A stretch of DNA of 64,000 nt from Micromonospora rubida (GTDB lineage Bacteria > Actinomycetota > Actinomycetes > Mycobacteriales > Micromonosporaceae), in the NCBI RefSeq assembly GCF_009908295.1, contig NZ_JAAALO010000004.1, positions 478,619 to 542,618 of the forward strand, in the 5' to 3' direction. The notes under the pieces were generated by a model that saw only the letters and a program-made list of their open reading frames with translations, was not told the origin of the DNA and did not search any database. A program made the translations under genes and the position numbers. Below, piece by piece: positions 50,680-58,451 of the stretch (position 1 is the stretch's first letter; the number at the start of each line of letters is the position of its first letter).

Positions 50680-51480
50680 CGCCGGCCGGCTGAGCGACCG
50701 GGCGTACGCGGTCGGGGAGATCCCGATGGCGGCGGTGAACTCGCGGACCAGGTGGGCCTGGTCGGCGTAGCCGAGGTCGGCGGCGAGGGTCGCCCAGTCC
50801 ACCGGCCCACCGGCGGCCTGCTCGATCGCCTCCTGGACCCGGTACCGGCGGATCACCCACTTCGGGCCGACGCCCACCTGGTCGAGGAAGAGCCGTTGCA
50901 GCCTCCGGGTGGTGGTCCCGTGCCGCCGGGCCAGGTCGTCGACCCGCAGCACGCCCCGGTCGACGCGGATCTCCTCGGCCAGCGCCATCGCCTCCGCCGT
51001 CGACGGGTCGGGGTGCGGGTCCCAGGCGAGCAGGAGGTCGTCCAGGGTGGCGCAGCGTTCGTCGTCCGTACCGGCGCAGGGTCGCCGGCCCGCGACGACG
51101 CCGGCGGCGAGCGGGCGGCGCACGCCGGTCAGCTCGGCGACCGGCCGCCGCCAGAACGGCCGGAACCCGCCCGGCCGGAACTGCACCCCGCTGACCCCGC
51201 CGGTGCCGGTCAGGGTGATCCGGAACAGCGTCCGCCCGACGCCGGCCACCTCGGCGGTCTCCCGACCGTCGCCGCCGCCGTGCTGGAACACCACGTTGAC
51301 CGCCGGGTGCGGGAGCACCCGCTGCTCGAACGGCTCCGCCAGCTCCCAGTCGATCAGCCAGTAGAGCTCGACGTACGGGCGCAGCGCGGCGGCGGGCAGC
51401 CGGCGGCGGAAGCGGACGTCGCGCAGCAGCCGGCCAGGGTCGAGGATGCCCCGGCTGTCCCCGCGCGGCTGCTGTCGCAT
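50668..51480 (-). CDS. AraC-family transcriptional regulator
   Basis: A regulator of about 270 residues. The N-terminal domain is of the DUF6597 type seen in many AraC proteins (LPAAALRPYVELYWLIDWEL, VLPHPAVNVVFQ, SGVQFRPGGFRPF). The C-terminal two-HTH domain has VDDLARRHGTTTRRLQRLFLDQVGVGPKWV and WATLAADLGYADQAHLVREFTAAIGISP (about 185-260). ATG 51480 is preferred to an upstream in-frame ATG that overlaps the divergent gene's start. The target may be the divergent isomerase-fold gene at 51512. Confidence 0.88.
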   Translation of the reverse strand: MRQQPRGDSRGILDPGRLLRDVRFRRRLPAAALRPYVELYWLIDWELAEPFEQRVLPHPAVNVVFQHGGGDGRETAEVAGVGRTLFRITLTGTGGVSGVQFRPGGFRPFWRRPVAELTGVRRPLAAGVVAGRRPCAGTDDERCATLDDLLLAWDPHPDPSTAEAMALAEEIRVDRGVLRVDDLARRHGTTTRRLQRLFLDQVGVGPKWVIRRYRVQEAIEQAAGGPVDWATLAADLGYADQAHLVREFTAAIGISPTAYARSLSRPASVR

Positions 51481-51511
51481 TTCTTCAAGACCACCCTCAT
51501 ACGCTGCCCCT

Positions 51512-52090
51512 ATGGCCACGAAGACTAGTGAACTGCTGTCCGAAGCCGCGCCGCGCGCCGTCGCGGTGGTCCGGGCGCTCCATGACGACCAGCTCGACCT
51601 GCCGACCCCGTGCGCGGACTACTCCGTCCGGGACCTCATGAACCACCTGTACCAGGTGGTGGTCAACTTCCAGGAGTTGGCAGCCAAGCGGCCGGCGAAC
51701 TGGGACAAGACCGACTACCTGACCGACGGCTGGCGGGACCGGTTCGCGGCCGAGACCGAGCGGCTGATCGGGGCGTGGGCGGACCCGGCCGCGCTGGAGG
51801 GTGTCTCGCCCGGGATGGGGCTGCCCCCGGAGACCGTCGGGGAGATGGGGCTGATCGACCTCACGGTGCACGCCTGGGACCTGGCCCGGGCCACCGGCCA
51901 GCCGTTCGACGCCGCGCCGGACGTGCCCGCCGTCCTGCACGCGTTCATGGACCGGATGGGCGACACGGGCCAGCAGATGGGTGCCTTCGCCGCCCCGGTC
52001 GCCGCCCCGGTCGCCGCCCCGCCGGACGCCTCCCCGCTCGACCGCGCCCTGGCCCGCATGGGCCGCCACCCCGCCTGGTCCCCACGCTGA
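51512..52090 (+). CDS. TIGR03086/mycothiol-dependent maleylpyruvate isomerase-fold protein
   Basis: A 192-residue DinB/MDMPI-fold protein. The N-terminal helix bundle reads LLSEAAPRAVAVVRALHDDQLDLPTPCADYSVRDLMNHLYQVV (about 7-50), with the metal-binding His in MNHLYQ and in LTVHAWDLARATGQ. Members are mycothiol-dependent isomerases or uncharacterised metal-binding proteins. A short AAPVAAPVAAP linker precedes the C-terminus. A TACGCT hexamer six bases before ATG 51512 suggests leaderless transcription. It is divergent from the AraC gene, separated by 31 bases. Confidence 0.85.
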   Translation: MATKTSELLSEAAPRAVAVVRALHDDQLDLPTPCADYSVRDLMNHLYQVVVNFQELAAKRPANWDKTDYLTDGWRDRFAAETERLIGAWADPAALEGVSPGMGLPPETVGEMGLIDLTVHAWDLARATGQPFDAAPDVPAVLHAFMDRMGDTGQQMGAFAAPVAAPVAAPPDASPLDRALARMGRHPAWSPR

Positions 52091-52133
52091 CCCACCACTC
52101 CCGCCCACCGAAGCCCGCCCACCGAAGCCCGCC

Positions 52134-52191
52134 CACTTTCACGGAAAGAGTGGCTATTTCCCGTTGGAAAGCCACTCTTTCCGTGAAAGTG
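52134..52191. repeat. Perfect 22-bp inverted repeat (long hairpin)
   Basis: Arms at 52134-52155 and 52170-52191 (starting CACTTTCACGG, ending CCGTGAAAGTG) are exact complements around a 14-base loop. The element is AT-richer than its surroundings and lies 43 bases after the isomerase-fold gene. It could act as a terminator, but the perfection and size suggest an intergenic palindromic repeat. The core is unrelated to the hairpin at 38678-38738. Confidence 0.88.
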
Positions 52192-52232
52192 CGAGCACGT
52201 TTCGGCCCGCGGTGGGGGACGGGCACCGGGGT

Positions 52233-52266
52233 GGGGGGAGGGGGGAGGGGGGAGGGGGGAGGGGGG
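52233..52266 (+). repeat. Five GGGGGG tracts with 7-bp period (G-quadruplex-prone)
   Basis: Five runs of six G, each separated by one A, directly abut the -35 box TTGACT of the padR module 3 promoter. Four or more such tracts with one-base loops meet the usual rule for very stable intramolecular G-quadruplexes. A GGGG run just before (52228-52231) adds a sixth tract. Confidence 0.9.
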
Positions 52267-52302
52267 TTGACTGGGCTATTCGCTCGGTGAATAGTTATTG
52301 GG
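52267..52302 (+). promoter_or_regulatory. Leaderless promoter with PadR operator (module 3)
   Basis: TTGACT (52267-52272) and AATAGT (52290-52295) are spaced by 17 bases, and the GTG start at 52303 lies seven bases after the -10 box. A CTATTC-(7)-GAATAG palindrome (52276-52294) fills the spacer and overlaps the -10, the expected place for PadR repression. Confidence 0.75.
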
Positions 52303-52839
52303 GTGTCGACTCCGCATGTGCTGCTTGGCCTGTTGGCGCAGGGGAGCAGACACGGTTATGAGCTGAAGCGGGCCCATGACCAGCGGCTGCCCCGGGCCCG
52401 GCCGCTGGCGTTCGGGCAGGTCTACGCCACGCTCGGCCGGTTGCAGCGGGACGGGCTGGTCGCGCCCGCCGGCCAGGACCGCGACGGCGGGCCGGACCGC
52501 ACGACGTACGCGCTCACCGGCGCCGGCCGCGACGCCCTGGACCTGTGGCTCGCTGAGGTCGAACCGCCCCTGCCATACGTCACCAGCACGCTCTTCACCA
52601 AGGTGCTGGTGGCGTTGCTGGTCGCCGACGCCGGGCGGGCGAGGGAATACCTGGTCGCCCAGCGCCGGGCGCACACCGCTCGGCTGCGTGAGCTGACCGC
52701 AGTCAAGACGGACCCCTCGGCCACCCTCGACGACGTCGTCGCGGCCGACTTCGCCATCGCCCACCTCGACGCCGACCTGAGGTGGTTGCACACCACCCTG
52801 GAGCGGGTCGCCGACTGGCACCGGGAGGTGCACTCGTGA
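52303..52839 (+). CDS. PadR-family regulator (module 3)
   Basis: A 178-residue PadR/Vir-type regulator, clearly similar to module 1: VLLGLLAQGSRHGYELKRAHD, FGQVYATLGRLQRDGLV, then LYVTSTLFTKVLVALLVAD-like helices and a C-terminal DLRWLHTTLERVADW. GTG 52303 is placed by the leaderless promoter and by homology to module 1. The stop overlaps the ATPase start (GTGA at 52836-52839). It probably represses its own operon by binding the 52276-52294 palindrome. Confidence 0.9.
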   Translation: MSTPHVLLGLLAQGSRHGYELKRAHDQRLPRARPLAFGQVYATLGRLQRDGLVAPAGQDRDGGPDRTTYALTGAGRDALDLWLAEVEPPLPYVTSTLFTKVLVALLVADAGRAREYLVAQRRAHTARLRELTAVKTDPSATLDDVVAADFAIAHLDADLRWLHTTLERVADWHREVHS

Positions 52840-53606
52840 CGGAACTCCAAGCTCGCGGCGTGGTGAAGGCGTACGGCCCGACACCCGCGCTGCGCGGGAT
52901 CACCCTCGACGTGGCCGAGGGGGAGATCGTCGCGGTCACCGGCCCGAGCGGCTGCGGCAAGTCCACCCTGCTGCACTGCCTGGCCGGCATCCTCCGTCCG
53001 GACGCCGGCCAGGTCACCTGGCGGGGCGAACGGATCGACACCTGGTCCGAGGCGGCCCGGTCGAAGCTGCGGCGCACCGAGTTCGGGGTGCTCTTCCAGT
53101 TCGGCCAGCTCGTGCCCGAGCTGACCGCCGCGGAGAACGTCGCCCTCCCGCTCCTCCTCGCCGGCACGGGGCGGCGAGCGGGGCGGACGGTGGCGATGAC
53201 CTGGCTGGACCGGTTGGGCGTGGCGGACCTGGCCGACACCCGGCCCGGCGAGATGTCCGGCGGGCAGCAGCAGCGCTGCGCGTTGGCCCGGGCGCTGGTC
53301 ACCGAGCCCCGGGTGCTCTTCGCCGACGAGCCGACCGGCGCGCTGGACACGCTGGCCGGCGAGCAGATGCTCGGCCATCTCGTCCGACTGTCCCGGGAGC
53401 AGCGCACGTCGGTCGTGCTGGTCACCCACGAGCCCCGCATCGCCGGGTACGCCGACCGCGAGGTGATGCTCCGCGACGGGGCTGTCGACGGCACGGGTCT
53501 GGGGGTCGACGTTCCGTCGCCAGGCGGCCCGGGCCGGTCGTCGGGTGGACTCGGCCTGCTGGTCGGCGACGCGGGGGCCGGCTCGGTGCCGGACGGGCAG
53601 CGGTGA
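52836..53606 (+). CDS. ABC transporter ATP-binding protein (module 3)
   Basis: A 256-residue LolD/MacB-type ATPase: Walker A GPSGCGKST, Q-loop FQFGQLVPE, signature MSGGQQQR (Met replaces the usual Leu), Walker B VLFADEP and H-loop VTHEPR. A Gly/Ser-rich C-terminal extension of about 35 residues (SPGGPGRSSGG) is absent from module 1. It starts at GTG 52836 inside the padR stop and its own stop overlaps the permease start. Confidence 0.92.
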   Translation: MTELQARGVVKAYGPTPALRGITLDVAEGEIVAVTGPSGCGKSTLLHCLAGILRPDAGQVTWRGERIDTWSEAARSKLRRTEFGVLFQFGQLVPELTAAENVALPLLLAGTGRRAGRTVAMTWLDRLGVADLADTRPGEMSGGQQQRCALARALVTEPRVLFADEPTGALDTLAGEQMLGHLVRLSREQRTSVVLVTHEPRIAGYADREVMLRDGAVDGTGLGVDVPSPGGPGRSSGGLGLLVGDAGAGSVPDGQR

Positions 53607-55138
53607 AGCCCGGCACCCTGGTCCGGCTCGCCCTCGCCGGCACCCGGACCGACACGGTACGGGTGGTGCTGACCGCGCTCAGCGCCGCGCTGGCCACCCT
53701 CGCCGGGCTGGCGGCGCTGACCGTGCTGGCCATCCCGACGCCGCTGCGCACCGACGGCAACTTGGCCCGCTGGTCCCTCCAGTACGCCAACGCGCTGCTG
53801 CGGGAGCCGGGGCTGCGCGGCGGGACGGCCTTCGCGCTGCTGCTGCTCGCCGTCCCGGTGCTGGCGCTGGCCGGGCAGTGCGCCCGGCTCGGTGCCCCCG
53901 CCCGGGACCGCCGGCTGGCCGCCCTGCGACTGGCCGGGGCCACCCCCGGTCAGGTGACCCAGCTCGCCGTGCTGGAGACCGGGGTGGCCAGCCTGTTCGG
54001 CACAGTCGCCGGCCTGGTGGCCTTCCTGGCGGCCCGCGGGCTGCTCGACCGGCCCGACGCGCACGGCCAGCTCGCCCTCCCCACCGACGTGCTTCCGTCG
54101 CCGGTCGCGCTGGCGGCGGTGGTGCTCGGCCTGCCCGCCGTCGCGGCGGCGGGCACCGCGCTGCTGCTGCGCCGGGTCGCCACCACGCCGTTCGGGGTGG
54201 TCCGCCGCGCCGGTCGGGACCGTGCGCCACGCCCCTTGTTCGCGCTGCTCATCCTGGTCGGCCTGGCCGCGTTCGCCGCCTATCCTCCGGTGAGCTCCTG
54301 GTACAACCGCCGGGACCTGGAACCGCCGGTGCTGCTCCTGCCGGGGCTGCTCGTCGTCGGCGGGCTCGCCGCCCTGGTCGGGTCGGTGCTCGCCTCCGCC
54401 TGGTTCTCGTACACCGCCGGCCGGCTGCTGCACCGCCTCGCCCGGCGGCCGGCGGCGCTGTTGGCCGCCCGCCGGCTCACCGCCGACCCGTGGGCCGGCA
54501 GCCGCACCTTCGCCGCGCTGCTGGCCGCCGTGCTGTTCGGCGGTGGCGCGGCCGGCATGCGGGCCAATGCCCAGGCCAGGTACGACATCGAGCGGGCCGA
54601 GCGCCGGCTGATCGGGGACTTCACCGACCCGGACCCGTTCTACCTCCAGACCATCGGCCTGGTCGACCTCGCCGTCGCGATCGCCGTGGCCATCGCGGCC
54701 GGCGGGTTGCTGGTCGCGCTCGTCGAGGGGATCGTGGCCCGCCGTCGGGCGTACGCGGCGCTGGTCGCCCAGGGCGTCCCCCGGGGTGTGCTGGGTCGGT
54801 CGATCGCCTGGCAGGCGCTCGCCCCGGCGGTGCCGGCGGTGCTGCTCGCCCTGACCGTGGGGCTGCTGCTCGGCCGGCGCCTCTCGGGTCCGGTGCGCAC
54901 CGGCGTCGTCGGCGGCCAGGTGTGCGAGGCGACCGCCGAACTCTGCGCCGACCCGGCCACCCGGGAGCGGTACCTGCGCACGATCGGCCAGCCGGAGCGG
55001 TACTTCATGCCCGACGTACCGCTGGAGCACCTGGCCCTGTTCGGGGCCGGCGCGCTGGCCGCGGTGTCCCTCACGGTCCTGGTCGGTTTGCTCTTTCTGC
55101 GCGTCAGCACGACGGTGGAGGAACTGCGGGCGACCTGA
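53603..55138 (+). CDS. FtsX-like ABC permease (module 3)
   Basis: A 511-residue permease with two FtsX blocks: VVLTALSAALATLAGLAALT at TM1, then RDRRLAALRLAGATPGQVTQLAVLE as the first coupling helix and RRRAYAALVAQGVPRGVLGR as the second (about residues 95-120 and 375-395). The external domains are smaller than in module 1; one has CEATAELCADP. The start GTG 53603 overlaps the ATPase stop. The substrate is unknown. Confidence 0.85.
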   Translation: MKPGTLVRLALAGTRTDTVRVVLTALSAALATLAGLAALTVLAIPTPLRTDGNLARWSLQYANALLREPGLRGGTAFALLLLAVPVLALAGQCARLGAPARDRRLAALRLAGATPGQVTQLAVLETGVASLFGTVAGLVAFLAARGLLDRPDAHGQLALPTDVLPSPVALAAVVLGLPAVAAAGTALLLRRVATTPFGVVRRAGRDRAPRPLFALLILVGLAAFAAYPPVSSWYNRRDLEPPVLLLPGLLVVGGLAALVGSVLASAWFSYTAGRLLHRLARRPAALLAARRLTADPWAGSRTFAALLAAVLFGGGAAGMRANAQARYDIERAERRLIGDFTDPDPFYLQTIGLVDLAVAIAVAIAAGGLLVALVEGIVARRRAYAALVAQGVPRGVLGRSIAWQALAPAVPAVLLALTVGLLLGRRLSGPVRTGVVGGQVCEATAELCADPATRERYLRTIGQPERYFMPDVPLEHLALFGAGALAAVSLTVLVGLLFLRVSTTVEELRAT

Positions 55139-55198
55139 CGGGTGCGCCGGTGCCGAGCGGCCGGTGCACAGCCTCGTCGGCGGCGGCAGGATGGCGGG

Positions 55199-56146
55199 AT
55201 GGACCTCGTGACGCTCGACGACATCCGGGTTGCCGCCGCCGACATCGCCCCGACCGTCCTCCGCACGCCGCTGCTGCGCGCCCCGTGGGACGACGCGCTG
55301 TGGCTGAAGCCGGAGAGCCTGCAACCGGTCGGCTCGTTCAAGCTGCGCGGCGCGACCCACGCGGTCGCCCGCCTCGATTCGGCCGGGCGGGGCCGGGGCG
55401 TGGTCACCCACTCGTCCGGCAACCACGGCCAGGCCCTCGCGTACGCGGCGCGGGCGGCCGGCGTGCCGTGCACGGTGGTGGTGCCGGAGGGCGCCCCGGA
55501 GGTGAAGATCGCCCGGATGCGGGCGTTCGGGGCGACGGTGCTGCTCGTTCCGCCGGCCCAGCGGCTGGCCGAGGCGCAGCGGATCGCCGCCGGGTCCGGG
55601 GCGGCGCTGGTGCCGCCCTTCGACGACCGGCGGATCATCGCCGGCCAGGGCACCGTCGGCACGGAGATCGTCGACGACCTGCCCGACGTGGACGTGGTGC
55701 TGGTGCCGGTCGGCGGGGGCGGCCTCGCCTCCGGGGTCGCCACGGCGCTGCGGGCGCTGCGCCCGTCGACCGCCGTGATCGGCGTCGAGCCGGAACTCGC
55801 CGCCGACGCCCGGGAGTCGCTCGCCGCCGGCCGGGTGGTGCCCTGGGACGTCGAGCTGACCTACCGCACCTGCGCGGACGGGCTGCGCACCAACCTGTCC
55901 GAGCTGACCCTGGCCCACCTGCGGGACCGCCTCGACGGCATCGTCACCGTGACCGAGGCGGAGATCCGGGCGGCGGCCGCCCGGCTGATCAACGAGGCCC
56001 GGCTGGTGGTCGAGCCGAGCGGGGCGGTGGCGACGGCCGCCCGGCTGTTTCGCTTCGGCGAGCTGCCGGCGGGCCGTACCGTCGCGGTGGTGACCGGCGG
56101 CAACGTCGATCCGGCCCTGCTCGCCGACCTGGTCACCGCCCCCTGA
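55199..56146 (+). CDS. PLP-dependent serine/threonine dehydratase
   Basis: A 315-residue fold-type II PLP enzyme. The Schiff-base lysine is K48 in PVGSFKLRGA, SSGNHGQAL at 72-80 binds the substrate carboxylate, and VPVGGGGLASG binds the PLP phosphate. There is no C-terminal ACT domain, so it is of the short catabolic or racemase-like type (TdcB/serine racemase-like) and not allosteric IlvA. ATG 55199 is preferred; a leaderless start is possible. It converges on the oligopeptidase gene with a strong terminator hairpin between them. Confidence 0.9.
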   Translation: MDLVTLDDIRVAAADIAPTVLRTPLLRAPWDDALWLKPESLQPVGSFKLRGATHAVARLDSAGRGRGVVTHSSGNHGQALAYAARAAGVPCTVVVPEGAPEVKIARMRAFGATVLLVPPAQRLAEAQRIAAGSGAALVPPFDDRRIIAGQGTVGTEIVDDLPDVDVVLVPVGGGGLASGVATALRALRPSTAVIGVEPELAADARESLAAGRVVPWDVELTYRTCADGLRTNLSELTLAHLRDRLDGIVTVTEAEIRAAAARLINEARLVVEPSGAVATAARLFRFGELPAGRTVAVVTGGNVDPALLADLVTAP

Positions 56147-56152
56147 CGGCGT

Positions 56153-56190
56153 CCCCGCCGGCCTCCGCGGGGTAACGGAGGCCGGCGGGG
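56153..56190. terminator. Bidirectional terminator hairpin
   Basis: Perfect 15-base arms, CCCCGCCGGCCTCCG (56153-56167) and its complement (56176-56190), enclose an 8-base loop. It lies between the convergent dehydratase and oligopeptidase genes and serves both directions. No T-run follows, as usual in actinomycetes. Confidence 0.88.
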
Positions 56191-56202
56191 AAGGGCTTTC
56201 CC

Positions 56203-58296
56203 CTACGCCGCCTTCAGGCGGTCGAGGACCCAGGCGTTGATGAACGCCTCCTCGCGCCAGGAGTCGTACCGGCCGCTGGGGCCGCCGTGGCCGGCGCCCA
56301 TCTCCGTCTTGAGCAGGTAGTCGCCCCGGGGGGCGACCGCCCGCAGCCGGGCGATCCACTTTGCCGGCTCGTGGTAGAGCACCCGGGTGTCGTTGAGGCT
56401 GGTCACCGCGAGGATGGCCGGGTAGTCCACCGCCGCCACGTTCTCGTACGGGGTGTACGACTTCATGTACGCGTACACCTCGGGGTCGTCGAGGGGGTTG
56501 CCCCACTCCTCCCACTCGGTGACGGTCAGCGGCAGCGACGGGTCGAGGATCGAGGTGAGCGCGTCCACGAAGGGCACCTGCGCGACGATGCCGGTGAACG
56601 CCTCCGGGGCCAGGTTGGCCACCGCGCCCATCAGCAGGCCGCCGGCCGAGGCGCCCCGGGCCACCAGCCGGTCCGGCGACGTCCAGCCCGAGCCGGCCAG
56701 GTGCCGGGCGCAGGCCACGAAGTCGGTGAAGGTGTTCTTCTTGGCCAGCATCTTGCCCTCGTCGTACCAGCGGCGGCCCAGCTCGCCGCCACCCCGGATG
56801 TGCGCGACCGCGAAGATGACGCCCCGGTCCAGCAGGGAGAGCCGGGCGATGGAGAACCACGGGTCCATGCTCGCCTCGTACGAGCCGTACCCGTAGATCA
56901 CGCAGGGGGCGGAGCCGTCGCGCGGGGTGCCGGCCCGGCAGACCAGCGAGATCGGCACCCGGGTGCCGTCGTCGGCGAGCGCCCAGTCCCGGTGCTGCTC
57001 GTAGTCGGCGGGGTCGTACTCCCGGCCGTCCGGACCGGGCCGGACCGGCTTGCGCCGGCGCAGCACCAGCTCCCGGGTGACCAGGTCGTAGTCGTACACG
57101 GAGTCGGGGCTGACCAGCGAGGCGTAGCGCAGCCGGACCTGCCGGGTGCGGTACTCCGGGTTGCTGTCGAGCCCGACGCTGTAGATCGGCTCCGGGAAGT
57201 CGATGTCGTGGCCGTCGCCGCCGCCGACCGGCAGCACCCGCAGCCCGGTCAGCCCGTTGCTGCGCAACGAGACGACCAGGTGGTCGGCGAAGGCGTCCAC
57301 CGACTCCAGCCGGGTGCCGGGGGTGTGCGGGATCAGCGGCACCCAGTCGCCCGGCGCGTCCGCCGAGGTGAACGCCAGGGCGAAGTCCTCGGCGTCGTGG
57401 TTGTGCAGGATCAGGAAGCGGTGCCCGTGGTGCTCGACGCTGTACTCGACGCCCTGCCGGCGGGGGGCGACGAGGGCCGGCTCGCCGGTGGGGTTGCCGG
57501 CCGGGATCACCCGCACCTCGCTGGTGATCTTGCTGTGGCTGTCGATCAGGATGAACTTCTCCGACCGGGTTAGCTCGACGCCCACCCAGAAGCGCTCGTC
57601 GTCCTCCTGGTGGACCACGACGTCCTCGGCGGCCCGGGTGCCGATCAGGTGCCGCCAGACCCGGTTTGGCCGCCAGGCGTCGTCCACGGTGACGTAGAAC
57701 AGCACCGAGGCGTCCGCCGACCAGGCGGTGCCGTAGGAGGTGTCGGGCACCTCGTCGGGCAGCACCTCGCCGGTGCTGAGATCCTTCACCCGCAGGGTGA
57801 ACCGCTCGTCGCCCGAGAAATCCGTCGAGTACGCCAGCCACCGGCCGTCGGGGCTGACGTCGAACGTGCCGAGCGAGAAGAAGTCGTGCCCCTCGGCCAG
57901 CAGGTTGCCGTCGAGCAGCACCTCCTCGCCGTCGAGCGGGGCGCCGTCAACGCTCACCGGGGGCTCGGTCTCGCCGTCGCGGACGGCCCGGCGGCAGTGC
58001 ACGCCGTACTGCTGGCCCTCGACCGTGCGGGTGTAGTACCAGTGGGTGCCCTTGCGGGTCGGCACCGACAGGTCGGTCTCCTGGGTGCGGCGCCGGGTCT
58101 CCTCGAACAGGGTTCCGCGCAACTCCTCCAGGTGCGCGGTGCGCGCCTCGGTGTACGCGTTCTCCGCCCTCAGGTGGGCGATCATCTCCGGGTCGTCCTT
58201 GGCGGCCAGCCAGGCGTACTCGTCGACGACCGCGTCGCCGTGGTGGGTGCGCTCGCTGGGGACCTGCTTGGCGACGGGCGGGATCTCGGTGGTCAC
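56203..58296 (-). CDS. ptrB: Oligopeptidase B (S9A serine peptidase)
   Basis: A 697-residue cytoplasmic peptidase that cleaves short peptides after basic residues. The N-terminal beta-propeller (about 70-410) is followed by the alpha/beta-hydrolase domain with CVIYGYGSYEASMDPWFS and HIRGGGELGRRWYDEGK. The catalytic triad is Ser550 (RGASAGG), Asp636 (LNDTRV) and His670 (GAGHGG), spaced as in E. coli PtrB. GTG 58296 is chosen by homology; a TAACCT hexamer seven bases upstream suggests a leaderless transcript. Nothing in the context links it to a pathway. Confidence 0.93.
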   Translation of the reverse strand: MTTEIPPVAKQVPSERTHHGDAVVDEYAWLAAKDDPEMIAHLRAENAYTEARTAHLEELRGTLFEETRRRTQETDLSVPTRKGTHWYYTRTVEGQQYGVHCRRAVRDGETEPPVSVDGAPLDGEEVLLDGNLLAEGHDFFSLGTFDVSPDGRWLAYSTDFSGDERFTLRVKDLSTGEVLPDEVPDTSYGTAWSADASVLFYVTVDDAWRPNRVWRHLIGTRAAEDVVVHQEDDERFWVGVELTRSEKFILIDSHSKITSEVRVIPAGNPTGEPALVAPRRQGVEYSVEHHGHRFLILHNHDAEDFALAFTSADAPGDWVPLIPHTPGTRLESVDAFADHLVVSLRSNGLTGLRVLPVGGGDGHDIDFPEPIYSVGLDSNPEYRTRQVRLRYASLVSPDSVYDYDLVTRELVLRRRKPVRPGPDGREYDPADYEQHRDWALADDGTRVPISLVCRAGTPRDGSAPCVIYGYGSYEASMDPWFSIARLSLLDRGVIFAVAHIRGGGELGRRWYDEGKMLAKKNTFTDFVACARHLAGSGWTSPDRLVARGASAGGLLMGAVANLAPEAFTGIVAQVPFVDALTSILDPSLPLTVTEWEEWGNPLDDPEVYAYMKSYTPYENVAAVDYPAILAVTSLNDTRVLYHEPAKWIARLRAVAPRGDYLLKTEMGAGHGGPSGRYDSWREEAFINAWVLDRLKAA

Positions 58297-58427
58297 GCCG
58301 GTCAGGTTACCGGCCGGCCGGGTTGCCGTCGGGGCGCTGCGGCGGCCCGGCGAGGTGTTCCCCCTGCGCCCGGCTCCTTCGCGGGGGCCGGTGGCCCGAC
58401 GTCGCGCGCGGCACCCCGCCGCTTCTT

Positions 58428-58443
58428 TCGAACACCTGTACGA
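58428..58443. promoter_or_regulatory. Probable LexA (SOS) box
   Basis: TCGAAC-ACCT-GTACGA matches the actinobacterial/Bacillus LexA consensus TCGAAC-N4-GTTCGA at eleven of twelve defined positions. It overlaps a TACGAT -10 hexamer (58439-58444) located seven bases before the ATG at 58452, an ideal position for repression of the oxidoreductase gene. Confidence 0.68.
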
Positions 58444-58451
58444 TAACCACC

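Noticed and set aside
52703..57841. A 1712-codon open frame on the minus strand opposite the ABC, dehydratase and peptidase genes
   Set aside because: It is rich in Arg/Gly/Pro, has no domain, and runs antisense through well-supported genes. Long antisense frames are expected at this GC content.
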